A stretch of 64,000 nt of DNA from Earliella scabrosa (taxonomy: Eukaryota > Basidiomycota > Agaricomycetes > Polyporales > Polyporaceae): contig JABYQQ010000005.1 of the NCBI GenBank assembly GCA_022605405.1, forward strand, positions 2,790,001 through 2,854,000, read 5' to 3'. Within the stretch, counting starts at the first letter, position 1, and each line of letters begins with the position of its first letter. The notes beneath the pieces were generated by a model that was not told where the DNA came from, ran no database searches, and saw only the letters and a list, made by a program, of their open reading frames with translations. The position numbers and the translations under genes are program-made. This document shows, piece after piece, positions 11,502 through 24,400 of the stretch.

Positions 11502-13190
11502 TCAGGGAGTCGAGATATTGACGGGCCCTGCCTCGCGTCTAGCGTCCACATAGACCCCCTGGAGCACAACCTCCTCATCATCTGGACCGCGACCAAGTTC
11601 GCGTCGCAAGGCAGCCAGGACATCCGTGTAGCTGTACAGAACCACGGAATCTGTGCCATACATGTCCCACCACGTGTACGGCTTCGTGGTCTCTGCAACG
11701 GCGGCAGCAAGGCGCTCTCCATCCCCTAGAACGACTTCACCCAGCGCGCGCAGCTCGGTGGGAGATACTCCCATCATGCCCATCAGGTCAGCGTCGTCCC
11801 CAAGGTCCGGTTGTACGACATTGCGGAGCGCGCCGGTGAAGAGCACTCTCGGGGGTGTCGTTCCCTCCAACATCGGCCAAGTGGGGACAGTCCAGTCCAT
11901 GTTGCCCAAGATCTCTTGAGGTACTTTGCCGATCGCTTTCGCGAGCTCTTCTGGCGGGGCCATATCGAGCTCATCGGAGCCCAAGAAGAGAGCGTGCTTG
12001 ATGACCTTCGAGGAGACGAGCCGGCTAACGGTCGAGTAGAGGCCTCGGTCGAGTACCTCCACAACTTCGGACCAGAGGGATTGAGGAAAGTTGACGAAGG
12101 GATCGGTGTAGTTGTCGACGCCAAGAAAGATCTCATAATCTTTCTTTCTGCATGCTTTCTGTGCCGCCAGGTCATTACGACGATGTAAAGAGGGCAAGGA
12201 AATTACGCACGATCACCACGTTGAGTAACGCCGACCCGGTGGGATATGGCAACATCTCGAGATCATCAGCCACCATTAGCTGGTATTTCTTCGTGAGCGC
12301 TGCGGTGCTATCCTGCAGCAATCGTTCGAGGGACTCCTTCATTGCTTCGATCGTGGAGAAGTTGAGCTGTCTCATGTCGAGCAGCAGAACCGCACTGGAA
12401 TGCGGTTCGAAGCGTAACTTATGTGGCTGAAATCCTGCGTAAGGCGACTTCCCCATGTTCGGTTCACGGTCTCGAGCATCCACGTCATGCATATCTGCAA
12501 CCAACGAGAGAAAAGTCGAGCGACCATATCCTGGGGGTCGTCGCATCACTTCAACGCGGTACGCGCGTTCATGGAGGGCGGCTTTGATGAAGGGTATCTT
12601 GTTGATGATGATGCACTCTCGCAACACATCGGATGGGTGCTTCGACGATGATGGCAGGCGCTGGAAAAGTCATGGGTAGATGTACAGTCATGATAACAAT
12701 GGTACATACCGGTCGATCGCCACGAGAGGGAACGAAGATGTGACTCTTCACCAGCCTATACACGTATGCATGGAGGGGTCGTTCGACGTTGTTGAGAACT
12801 GATTGATGACTATGAGAGTGGTTCACATGACGAGAAGGATACCTACGTACCTAGTTCTTTGATGTTGCTAACGTCAAAGACAACGCTTCGACGGAGACCA
12901 GCGACTGAGTCAAACAATTGACCCTCCACCCCCGCAGCCATGTCTGCAGGTTCTCCAAGCCACGGAGAGTTCTTGTCAAGTTTGATACATTTTCGATCCT
13001 CGATAGTCAGGTACGCCTCTCCGATGGTCCCGCCACAGTGACAGAAACGCAGATGTTTGCTTCGCACGTCTTCTCTTACTTCCGCAAAAGTAACCTGTTG
13101 ATTGAGAGTGTATGCGGTCTCGCAGAGGAATATGAAAGGGACTGGTGGGTGTTCGCGCAGGAAGCATTCGACGGCGGAATAAGGGGGCAT
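11502..13190 (-). CDS. AAA-ATPase-like protein (PF09820 type), Walker A variant
   Basis: Belongs to the AAA-ATPase-like family (formerly DUF1703), abundant in bacteria and expanded in Agaricomycetes, where its job is not established. Start ATG 13190 (MPPYSAVECFLREHPPVPF) is the first in-frame ATG; several introns follow. The core exon (12175-12627) has IPFIKAALHERAYRVEVM, then RRPPGYGRSTFLSLVADM, which is the family's P-loop with Arg in place of the usual Lys. The next exon carries FLGVDNYTDPF at the position of the family's IDEYD-P motif. YSYTDVLAAL, near the end, matches the family's YNPWSVLN-like segment. There is no PD-(D/E)XK segment, unlike its neighbour at 14449-17715. Loss of the P-loop Lys suggests weak or absent ATP hydrolysis. 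Confidence 0.75.
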
Positions 13191-13578
13191 GGCGAAGGAG
13201 AATACGGACGGTTGGTGATGGTGGTTCGCAATTTCGAAGGCTTGTAGGAACAATAACGCCGTAAGTGACGGTAACGTCACTCCCACGTGAAATCACTGAT
13301 GTGACGGTACGCCTGTCTAAGGCTGGGTTCACTCCGGGCCCCGTGCGACTCCCCACGCTGACTTCGGTCGGGGTCCAGGCGGGCGACGACGGTTCATCGA
13401 CATCCGGTCCCCGAGGGTCAAACAAACCTGGATACTACGCTTGCTTATGCACTTACGATAGCGTTCCTATGTCGTTTGTCTTGTGTACCCGTGTGGTGCC
13501 GCCAGCCCGCCACTACAGCCGCCACCGTCTCGTCTCACTCGACACCTGTCTGGACTCTGCAGCTGTCTGCGCACCACC

Positions 13579-13686
13579 ATGTCCGCTCGCGTCTCGTTCT
13601 CCGCCGCCGATTTCGCGACCGTAAATCAACAGCGTGCTTTTACCGACCTCCTCAGAATTTCTCAGACACACGGCGTCGCAGGAGCC
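13579..13686 (+). other. Possible orphan first exon next to inverted repeats
   Basis: An ATG in a good context (CACCATG) opens a short frame, MSARVSFSAADFATVNQQRA and onward, ending at a GTGAGT donor at about 13687. It looks like the first exon of a protein gene, but I cannot follow it further: the sequence downstream is occupied by inverted repeats. It may be a gene truncated by that insertion or rearrangement. Function unknown. Confidence 0.3.
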
Positions 13687-13698
13687 TGTGAGTTTAAT

Positions 13699-14085
13699 CC
13701 CCGCTACCTTCTAAGGTAGTGGGTCTTGTTGGTGGCTTCAAATCTGCGCTCCTGGTGCGTTTTCGACAAATCACGTGTCCACCACGTGACACTTCAATTT
13801 CCCTTCTTCCCGGTCAGTTCCCGGTTCGTTCGCGGGCCTGCATCGTTTCGACGGGGACTCTTTAGGAGTCTGCGGTGTGGCATGGTTGGCTGCAACTTGC
13901 TCGCTCAGGTGATCTGAGTACTCGTCGATGCGAAGGGCATATGGTCTCCGTTTTCATACATCCCGCCTCTCCATGTCTAGACGGAGTCCGGACCCTTGGA
14001 ATCGCGCTACGCCGGCCAAAGTTCCACTGCGTGTTGGGCTGGAAGTAAGTACCACGTCCCTTCAAGATCTTAGAAGGTAGCGGGG
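13699..14085. repeat. 17-bp inverted repeat pair, outer arms
   Basis: CCCCGCTACCTTCTAAG at 13699-13715 is the exact reverse complement of 14069-14085. The right copy lies inside the loop of the larger 93-bp palindrome, so the two inverted pairs are interleaved. Confidence 0.8.
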
Positions 14086-14186
14086 GTTGCCGCCTTTGGC
14101 CGGCGTAGCGCGATTCCAAGGGTCCGGACTCCGTCTAGACATGGAGAGGCGGGATGTATGAAAACGGAGACCATATGCCCTTCGCA
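13929..14186. repeat. Perfect 93-bp inverted repeat with 72-bp loop
   Basis: Bases 13929-14021 are the exact reverse complement of 14094-14186, with no mismatch over 93 bp; the loop is 14022-14093. The match stops sharply at both sides. No target-site duplication was seen at the outer ends and no coding frame of note lies inside. Either a recent fold-back element, a local inverted duplication or an assembly artefact. Confidence 0.9.
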
Positions 14187-14448
14187 CTACATAACCCGGC
14201 GCCAGGAATTTTGACGATCGCAGTGCGCGGGGGCGGGCGGGCGGAGCAGCGCCTTTATCCCTCTTTATCCCCAAGTGAAAAGTCATGTGACGATGTATCG
14301 GCTACCAAACGGAGTCGATCGTTCAGAAAGACCCTCTACCTTAGTCGGTATCGGGAATCGGTAGCGGGGACGTATGTAGGGCGGATCAACTTGTCGCGGA
14401 TGTACTATCCGCTACTGAGAACCTCCTATCCTACCAATCTCCGACGAT

Positions 14449-17400
14449 CTACACTTGTACATCAACCTTGTCGTCACCCCCTGTGCCACGGGCTAGACCC
14501 CAGCTACACTGTGTCCTGCCAACTCGCGTCACCCATACCCTCCACCCTCCTACAAAGATGCAGACCCATCGCTCCACCATAGTAGGACTGGTAGTGAACT
14601 CCTTCTTCAATCTTCCATCGGACTTCGTTGCCATATACTTGTCAAGTATATCAAAATAACTTTCCACTTGCTCCCTTGCTCGGTTGTGCACGTCTTCCAA
14701 CGTCTCTGTCACCATCTGACCATCTGGAGTTGTACGCCACGGGGATGGGCCCCTCTCTTGCAGATTATGTGCCCAATGGCCTCTCTCCCTGTCATTCCAT
14801 AATGGGAGCTGGAGCGTCCGTGGTGATACCTCGCCGGTTTGGGGGTCTCGACCAAACACGAGTCTTCTTAGGACTCGGATTGCATCTCGGGTAGTAGGCA
14901 GGCGCATGCCTAGTTGAACTGCGTAGAGTCGGACATACTTGAGTTCGAAGATACGCACAAGCTGCGCGCCTTGAGGCACTTCTGTGACGTCGATGTAGCG
15001 GGACTGAGGTTTTCCGTGCTCGTCGTTGGGAGGGTACTCCAGGTGTAGTTCGCTCACTACAGTAGAGTCGGTGGTTAGCGAGATGGTGGCCTGAACAATG
15101 CCACGGAAGTGTGTTTCGTGTTCGGGTTCTGTGCGTGGCCACCGTACATTTGCCGTTGCGTGTTCTAAGAGCGTGGTGAGGCTCTCGACTGTACCGTCGA
15201 ACTGGTAAATCCGCCTATCCCGCCACAGCTTCATCGCCTTATACACGAAAGATGATGTTAGCGAAATCTGTCTCAGGCGGCTGGTGTTATCACAACGCAC
15301 AGGCAGAGCAAGCAAATCTCGAATCTGTTACACACTCACTCTATCAGCGTGGCTTCTGACTATAATGAGGTCAGGTACGTACCGTTGGAGCAGACCATTG
15401 CAAGTGCACAAATGGTACAAGGATGTGTTCAAGTTGTTCCACTCTAAGTGCTTGCTGTCGCTGGCCGTATCGTACACCTGCTACCCCACTGTCTAGCAGA
15501 AGAGATTGCAGTACCTCCATGGAATGGGAAGTGACATGTGGGTAGTGTGGATCGTAGTCCGTCGTGACTGGTTCTTGCGTACGGGGTGATTCGATTGATG
15601 CAAGGAAGGACAGTGCTTCGCGGCCCAGCTTACCCACAATGTTGGTCATTGCTCCAAAGAACGCCGTTTGTAGAGTGGGTGTCATGATGGTGATGGAGAT
15701 CTCGTCGAAGATCCCACCTTGAGCGAAGTCATCATGATTCTTCATGTTCATGGAACGGATGTAGTGGAGTAGGGAGGGCGGGTAGAAACCGTTCGCAGCC
15801 GCTGCTCTAGAATCAACCTGAGCCACGTGACTCGTGGACGCTTGTCGCCGATATTTGTAGGCTCGAGGCAGGGTTACCCCAAGTTGCTGAACAAGGACGT
15901 TGCACGCTATATAATCATCGTATTGCAGTCTGCAGCAATCAATGAAATCCCGCTTGGTCGAGATGTCTGTGAACATGTCGGCGCTTCGGCGCTCCGTGAG
16001 GGTAACGGGGAACGTCTCCAGAACCAGGAGCATATCGACAACGTTGGTGGAGTCTAGATGGGACTTGAAGGGAGCGATGATGCCAGCATCGATGACCGTT
16101 TGTATGGTCTCGAATGGCAGGCATGCTTCATTGTTGGCCCTTCGCAGGTAAGCCAGAGTCGCAGGGTAATCGATGTCATCCAGTATGACAACCAGTTTGT
16201 AACCTGATTGCTTCGCAGTGTTCTTGTCAAAAATAGTTCATCAGGTCTCTATAAGATAGAATAAAACATTGCAGCCTCGTACCAGGCACATGTTAAGGCA
16301 GTGGTTGGCGGAAGGGACCCCAGTCTGAACCTTTAGAGTCTGCTCCCAAGACTGTGATTGGTCGGCGAAATACTTCTTCCCGAAGGCGGAGACACGGCGG
16401 TATATGAAACCATCGATGAACGCCCTGAAATTGCCCGAAGTCTGGTGGTTCAAAGTTGCTTCGATAGTCTCTTTGGCGCCGTCGTCGAAAGTAATGTATA
16501 GCACGCAGTGGCGAGAGTGTTCAACGTTCGGAGACCGTCCGGCGACGGTCGAAGCGAATAGATGAGGGAAATCGAGCTGTCCTTTGCAGTCCATGAACGC
16601 TGCTAAAGCAGTGGCAAGGAAAGTCTTCCCTGACTGCGGCGGTCTACGTAGCACCATCGCCCGCACACCGGAGTCTATGAGTGACATAAACTTCGCGAAT
16701 GATCTAGTCGGATCAAAAACCAGTGCGCCATGGTGATTCGTCGACTGGATCAGACTCGCATAGTCACTTGGGGCTTTGGGCTGACGCGCCGGTATGATGA
16801 TGAGAGTCGTAGCAGGGAAGATGTAAACATACGCACCATGACAATCGACGGTATGACCACAGCCTCGCGATCGTCGACGGAACGCACTTGCAAGATGTTT
16901 GCATTCGCAGGAATAACTTGAACTTGGGTGCCATCCTTGTTGTCCACTTGGAGCGACTTCAACAGCAAACCAGAAGGCTCACTGTCTGAATTTGAGGGGT
17001 GGACCTTCTTGGCAAGAGGGATTTCAGAGACCGAGGGTCTCCCTCTTTTGCCCTGGACATTGGCAACTGCCAGAGGAGAAGCCGATGGTCGATATAGAAT
17101 GTGGACGCGCCGGCTCGGGGGGAACAGCATATGGGGATTGCCATAATGTGTGATGCGTTGAGACAATGAAGCGACAACCAATGAGTCTAGAGTGACTTGA
17201 GGGACCATCCTCAGGTCGAGATGCTCCAGCCATTCAGCGATGACGGCGTCATCAGCTGGTAAAAGACGGGCGTCGTCGTGAACGATGTATGCGATCCCGC
17301 TCAGGCTTCCGGCTGTAGACCTGGGAGCGAGGGGACAACCGTCTGAATTGGTGCATATCTTGGTATGGTCTTCATCTAGGGCATGCCTGATGAGATCCTC

Positions 17401-17715
17401 GACGGTTAGATCGGCGGCGGCGGTCAACGCATGAAAAATGCTGTCCGAGGATGGGGTCTTCAGTAGTGCCGCGGGGTGGCCTATCAGACCGATTTTGACT
17501 CGGTAAGGCTGCATGATGGGTGAAGAACGCAGAAGCTCGATTGCACACTGAGCAGTACTAGTGAGATACAAGGGGTTTGGGGGAATCGATTGAAGAAACA
17601 GATCCGATATCTCCGAACGTGAATCGCTCGTTCCTAGTCTCGTGACCAGATTCAGCGTAGGTGCTCGCCCGGCCACTGGTAGTAGTACTAGTACTGCTCG
17701 GATCCCAGGGACCAT
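14449..17715 (-). CDS. AAA-ATPase-like protein with PD-(D/E)XK-like C-terminus
   Basis: A large, intron-containing relative of the 11.5-13.2 kb gene. The N-terminal exon (16750-17715) has about 320 residues with no recognised domain and a basic, Ser/Pro-rich segment (VQGKRGRPSVSEIPLAKK). The next exon carries a canonical P-loop, LRRPPQSGKTFLATALAAF, and then FIDGFIYRRVSAFGKKYF. A hydrophobic VVILDDIDYPA follows as the IDEYD-like acidic motif. The C-terminal exon contains RYIDVTEVPQGAQLVRIFEL followed by KYVRL; this D...ELK layout fits the PD-(D/E)XK nuclease-like region often fused to this ATPase family. Start ATG 17715 is the outermost in-frame ATG; a shorter start is possible. It is divergent from TAD2 with only 107 bases between the starts. 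Biological role unknown. Confidence 0.72.
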
Positions 17716-17822
17716 CTATCCCCGCCTCAGTATAGGCTGCCTAGGGAAGACAAGGGCCCAGGTGAATAAGAACATGCGCTCACCGAAAGACTTGATTTAT
17801 ACACCACAACAGAACAAGCATG

Positions 17823-18658
<836 letters not shown>

Positions 18659-19403
18659 CGACGCATTCTCCCCCCACCCCTTCTATGTATGCCGGCAGTG
18701 AAGGCGCGCACATTGATCGATGGCTGTTGGCTCCGATTCGGATCGTACGAATACACGCCTTTCGTAAGGCCACCGCACCCGTGTTGCACGTTGCACGCCA
18801 CAGTAGCTCAATCAGCGATATATCCACGCGCCAGAGGCTTCCTCCCCGTGTATCGATAGTTCGGTCACGCCTCCTGTCCGGTGTTTCAACAGGTACGAGC
18901 ACGGACTCCGGAGCCCAACTCAAGGTTCCGTCCATGACGGTGGTCACACGGATGCTGGACCTATGACGGTCAGCATGTCATTTGTAAACGAGTACACATC
19001 TTCCAACCTTTCGTCTCTCCTGTCCGACGCATATAGTCGGTCCGAATGGAGGTGACATGAGGATATCCCGAGGTCGCCCACACGCGCCCACAGGAGGGCG
19101 CATGGCCCACGCAATTGAGTGGTCAGTTCAGATTACGAGCTCGGGATCAAGCGCGATACTATACACAAGCTCAGCGTGAGGCGGTAGCATGTGGAATAAT
19201 ACAGTAAGGATCAGCGATGGCGTCTAGTAGTGAGTACGGGTAATGTCTATCTAAGGATGATCAGTGCATGCACGCTCTGCAGAGCCAGGTGATATGGCTT
19301 CGACAGGTTGCACCGGGTCAAGAAGCTGAATGGCCACAATCCTCACCAGTCACGGGCGGACCTCATGGGAATTGACCGACCGAGGAGCAGAGATCTGAGT
19401 TGG
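18659..19403. other. Intergenic region
   Basis: About 0.75 kb between the 3' ends of TAD2 and the mitochondrial carrier. No frame longer than shadows, no repeat and no RNA gene recognised. Confidence 0.5.
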
Positions 19404-20812
19404 TCAGGGAGCGCCCGCGACCTCCGACTCCAGTCGTTTTCTCCGCTCTCGCGCCACGGCGGTGGTACGCAGCAACCAGGCCAGGTTCTCGTAGACGACG
19501 AAGGTGACACATGTCCCCGGAAGCACGCGCACGAGGTTCGTGCCGAGTCCGCGATAGAAGCCGCGCATGCCCTCTTCTGCCCATGTCTTCTTGATGCAGA
19601 TGGGAATCGTCGGGTATAGGTGTGTGGTGGCGTTGTTCTGTGAAAAACATGGAGGTCGTGTGCGGTGAGCTTGCTGCACCTGCGCGCCGGGACGGGATGG
19701 GAGTCACGCACCTGTATTCGCGAGCGGACTACTTGGTATGGGTAGGTGGAAGCGAGTGCGAAGATTTTGCTGGCCCCGGACATGATGGTGTATGCGGTGT
19801 TTGACTTCTCGAAGCGTGAGCCAGATATCCTGCCGTGAACGGAAACGGACTCACTAATTTATCGTCATGGGTCGTGTACTCCCGTCCGGCCTTGGCAAAT
19901 TGCCTTTTCTTCCGCTCGAAGCCCCATCTTTTCAACTCCTCGTACGCCATGAACTGTATTGCACCATTTCCAACACCGACCAGCGCCAGCGTAGTTCCGC
20001 GGTAGAGGCCGGACAAGCCCTCCGTGCGATATATAGACGACAGGCCATCTACAGCGTGACGCAATCCCCGTCAGCTTAAGTGACATGATAGCGGAGCTGA
20101 GCACTGACGCCATAGTCCACGATACGCCGCAGGATCCTTCGCCTGCGTCGTGAACATGCGGACTTTGACGACCCATATTGGATTTGTCATGATTGCCGTT
20201 ACCGCACCTACGAGGCGGAGCGTGGAGTGTCAGTCGGACGCACCATGACGGCGAGAATGGACATGCGAACTCGCTTGCGCAGAACATAGCAGGTACGCTC
20301 CCGGGGAGAGCTTATAATTGGGATCACCCCCGGATGCGCGCTGCTTGAGCATGTGGTAGCTGTGCGCGGGGAGACGTAAGATGACGCAGTGCGGAAGAGC
20401 GAGTAGGGTGCTGGTGAGCAAAGGGATCGCACGCATGTCTGCAGGGACGGAGGGACGTACAAGAGGAAGTAGAAGCCCCAACTGGACGCGTTCCCCGCGA
20501 TATTCGCGCTGACACCCCGGTAGAGGCCTCTCCACCCGTCGCGGGCCTGGATGTCCTTGAGCGACGTCCATATCGCGCGTCCGACCCCTCCTTGCGGCTT
20601 CTCTGTCGCTACCTGGAACTTGACCTTGAGTAGGTCGAGCGGGTGCATACACAGCACCGCGACGACGCCTGCACCGAGCCCGGCGAATGCATGGTCCTAG
20701 GCATGGAACGGAGAGATGAGCGAGTGTCCGCTACGCGTCGGAGCGCAGAGGGTGGACGCACGATGGCCGCGGTGGGGAAGAAGCTCGGCTGAGGTTGGAT
20801 GGGTTGGGCCAT
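19404..20812 (-). CDS. FLX1: Mitochondrial FAD/folate carrier, FLX1/SLC25A32 type
   Basis: Six-helix mitochondrial carrier with three tandem repeats. Start ATG 20812 reads MAQPIQPQPSFFPTAAI; an intron joins DHAFAGLGAGVVAVLCMHPL. Carrier signatures are MHPLDLLKVKFQ (repeat 1), TNPIWVVKVRMF (repeat 2, the Px[DE]xx[KR] variant typical of this subfamily) and STYPYQVVRSRIQ (repeat 3). Each is followed by GLYRG/GFYRG text (GWRGLYRGVSANI, GLSGLYRGTTLAL, GMRGFYRGLGTNLVRVLPGT). The PIW second signature is what points to the FAD/folate group. Expected to carry FAD or folate across the inner membrane. Divergent from the prolyl oligopeptidase gene. Confidence 0.88.
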
Positions 20813-21394
20813 GCCCGCCCGCGTTGTCGGCACGCAGACAAAGGAGAGCAGGGAACGGGCTGACTCGGACGAGGACAGACAAGACGGCGTTGGCGGAATC
20901 GCGCGCAAGTTGTGACGTGCTGAGTCTGCTGACTCCCAAGTGCCGCTGATCTTGGGCGTCTGGGCGCAAATAGATAGACGTGCGCAGAAGCGCTGTAGAT
21001 TAGATTGGCGCGCGGCGGGGCGCGGTTTTGGCGAGGACGTGCCGCTGACTGTGAACCTCGTCCACGACGACGACAACGACGACGCCGCGGAAGAGAGTGG
21101 CAACGCCCCCGCCTCGTGTCCCAGAGCCGCATCTCGCCAGCGCAGACCGCAGCCCCGAACGCCTCGACGGCGTCGATCGATGAACTGCTTTCTTCTTTTC
21201 CGAGCTTGATAAACCTGTAATGGCACCCTGACGCGGTTTCGGTATTGGCCAGTCATGCTGACATGTTCCTGGCCCAGAGATCGGCTTCCCTTGTCTGGCC
21301 GCGCACGCCAGTCATCGATACACATCCCCAAGCACATGCTCGCCCTCTTCTCATGTGTGGCAACATCTCTCCGAGCTCCACCCGCACCCGCGAC

Positions 21395-21400
21395 TATAAG
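21395..21400 (+). promoter_or_regulatory. TATA box that decides the prolyl oligopeptidase start
   Basis: TATAAG (in GACTATAAGAGG) lies 59-64 bases before ATG 21459. An in-frame ATG at 21255 would lie upstream of this box, so 21459 is preferred. Confidence 0.5.
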
Positions 21401-21458
21401 AGGCGCGTTCCAGGCCGCCCTCTCGTCCCGTCGCCTCTCGTCCTCCCCCCGTCGTGCC

Positions 21459-24400
21459 ATGCCTCCCTCCCCCACCGCCTGGACGCCTAACCGCTACCCG
21501 CCCGCACGGCGCTCCGACCACGTCGACGTCTACAAGAGCGAAAAGAGGGGCGAGGTCCGCGTCCCCGACCCCTACCAATGGCTTGAGCACAACACAGACG
21601 AGACAGAGCAATGGACCACCGCCCAGGAGCGCTTCACGCGCGAATACCTCGACCGCAATCCCGAGCGACAGGACCTGGAGGACCAGATTCGCCAGGCCAT
21701 GGACTATGCCAAGGTGCGAGGCGCTTGCACGCGACCTAACGCGTCTCTCGCTCGGTGCGCTAATCGTGTGCATATACCTAGTTCTCCGCCCCCTCGCTCA
21801 AGGATGACGGCCGCTGGTACTGGTACTACAACAGCGGTCTTCAGGCGCAGTCAGGTGAGTAAGTCGTGTGGACGGAGTACACGATGGTGGAGGCATGGAA
21901 ACACTGTCGGCGGCCGGGCGTGACTTGTCGCCCATCGTCAGCACTCATTCCCTCTTCATCTCTTGCCTCAATATCTGGCAATGCAATCATCTATCCTACC
22001 ATCATCACCAGGGGCTATGCGGTGGCTCCTACACTTCCTGATGGGAACGGAATTCAGGCTGCTGCCTTACTCGCTTTGACAATCTGCCATTCGCCTGCGT
22101 CCGCGAAGTCGCCAATATCTTTGCACTCCGCTTGACGCGTTATAGAACAATTCTGACGCGTTACCGCTTTGCCGGGCCATTCCAGTTCTCTATCGCTCCA
22201 AGGACGGCACTCTTCCGGACTTCTCTCAAGTCGAAGGCGCGGGCGGCGAGGTCTTCTTCGATGTGCGTTTCTTTCACTCACGTCACGTGACCGCTCCTCT
22301 GAAGTTGTTGCGATTCGCAGCCCAATCTGCTCTCCTCTGATGGCACGGCAGCGCTTGCCGCAACAGCGTTCGCTCGCTCCGGCGAGCATTTCGCTTACGG
22401 CATATCTCGCTCGGTGAGTAGTGTGTTGCGTATGACCGACCTTCGATAAGTGTTCCTAGAATCCTCATGTCACTCTAGGGCAGTGACTTCTTCACGGTCT
22501 ATATCCGCCCCACATCCGCTCCTTTGGCTGCCGTCGACGGAGTTCAAACCTCCCACGACGACAAGCGGCTTCCCGATGAGATCCGCTTCGTAAAGTTTTC
22601 CGGCATCTCGTGGACGCACGACTCGAAGGGGTTCTTCTACCAGGTGGGTCTCGGTCATTCCACACCAGCGCATTTTGGCTGAGCGGCCCGCGTGCATCCG
22701 TTGGACTCTCAGCGCTTCCCGTCTCGCGAATCCCATGGTTCGGCCGCGGACGATCTGGCCGGTACAGAGACGCAGAGCGATAAGAATGCCATGCTTTACT
22801 ACCACAAGCTGGGCACGTCACAGTGTACGTTAATCGAGAATACCTCGAGTGTTTGACTGCTACTCACAGTGCCGCAGCCGAGGACGTTCTGGTCTACAAG
22901 GACGAGACCCATCCCGAGTGGATGTGGGGCACGCAAGTCACCGAGCTTGACGGCCGCTATCTGCTTCTGTCTATTCGCCGGGACACTTCGCGAGTACGTA
23001 CGAGCCGCTCCGCCTGCATGCACCTCTCTCAACCTCCGCTGCCCCAATTCAGAAAGGCCTGCTCTGGATCGCCGATCTCGAGAAAGACGCGATCGGACCC
23101 AACATGCAGTGGGACAAGGTTATCGACGAGTTCGAGGCCAACTACGAGTAGTGAGTGTCCGGCTCTTTTCCGTGCCGTCTTCCCTGCCTCGCTGTTGCTG
23201 ACGCCGTACGTTCGTCTCAGTATCGCGAATGACGGAACCAAGTTCTTCCTGCTGACCAATAAGGACGCGCCTCAGTACAAGCTTGTCACTGTCGATATTG
23301 CTGATCCGCCCGAGAAGCGCGTGTTCAAGGATCTTATCCCAGAGGACAAGGAAGCGCATCTCCAAGACGTTCTCGCGGTCAACGGCGACTACGCTGCGGT
23401 CGTCTACAAGCGGAACGTGAGAGACTATTCGTGACTTATGATTGATGAGTCCGAAGTATTCACGGAGCGCGTCGCAGGTCAAAGACGAACTCTACGTCTA
23501 CCAGCTGTCGACCGGAAAAAGGCTACACCGCCTCGCCCCGGACTTCGTCGGGGCTATGACTCTTAGTGGCCGCCGCAAACAGTCGTGGTTCTTCTCGACA
23601 CTCACTGGTTTCACAAACCCTGGTATCGTCGCTAAGTATGACTTTGGTGTCAAGGAAGAGGACAAGCGGTGGAGTATCTACCGGTCCACCCTCGTCAATG
23701 GGCTCAACCCAGATGACTTCGCCGCAGAGCAGGTGAGCATGACCATGGCATGCATTGCTCTACGAAAACTGAAGGCGAGACAGGTTTGGTACAACAGCAA
23801 GGACGGTACTCGCGTGCCTATGTTCGTCGTCAGGCACAAGGACACGAAGTTTGACGGCACGGCCCCTGCCCTTCAGTACGGTGAGCCGTTGTCGATCCGC
23901 CATGGTCCACGGGGCACTGCTAACCATCCCCCGCCCCCAGGTTATGGCGGCTTCACCATCTCCATCAACCCGTTCTTTAGCCCGGCGATCCTGACCTGGA
24001 TGCAGAAGTATGGCGCAATCCTAGCGGTGGCCAACATCCGAGGTGGTGGGGAATTTGGGGAGGAATGGCACCTCGCAGGAACGCGGGAGCGCAAGGTGGG
24101 CAACGAACTAACCTCGTGTTTACTGCATTCGAACGCGGCCGCTGACAGGATGCACGTAGGTCAACTGCTTCGACGACTTCATAGCAGCCTCGTACGTCAT
24201 GCGGACCTTGAATTAGCCTCGCAACACGGGCGCATGCTCACTCGCCGTCCCTTTAGGCAATACCTTGTCGACAACAAGTACGCGGCGCCAGGCAAGGTTG
24301 CCATAAACGGCGGCTCAAACGGAGGTGCGTCTTCTCTGCCCCTCCTTCTCTGATCGGGGCGCTGATGATCGCGCCCGGTTGTGTGCTTGTTTGTCTGCTT

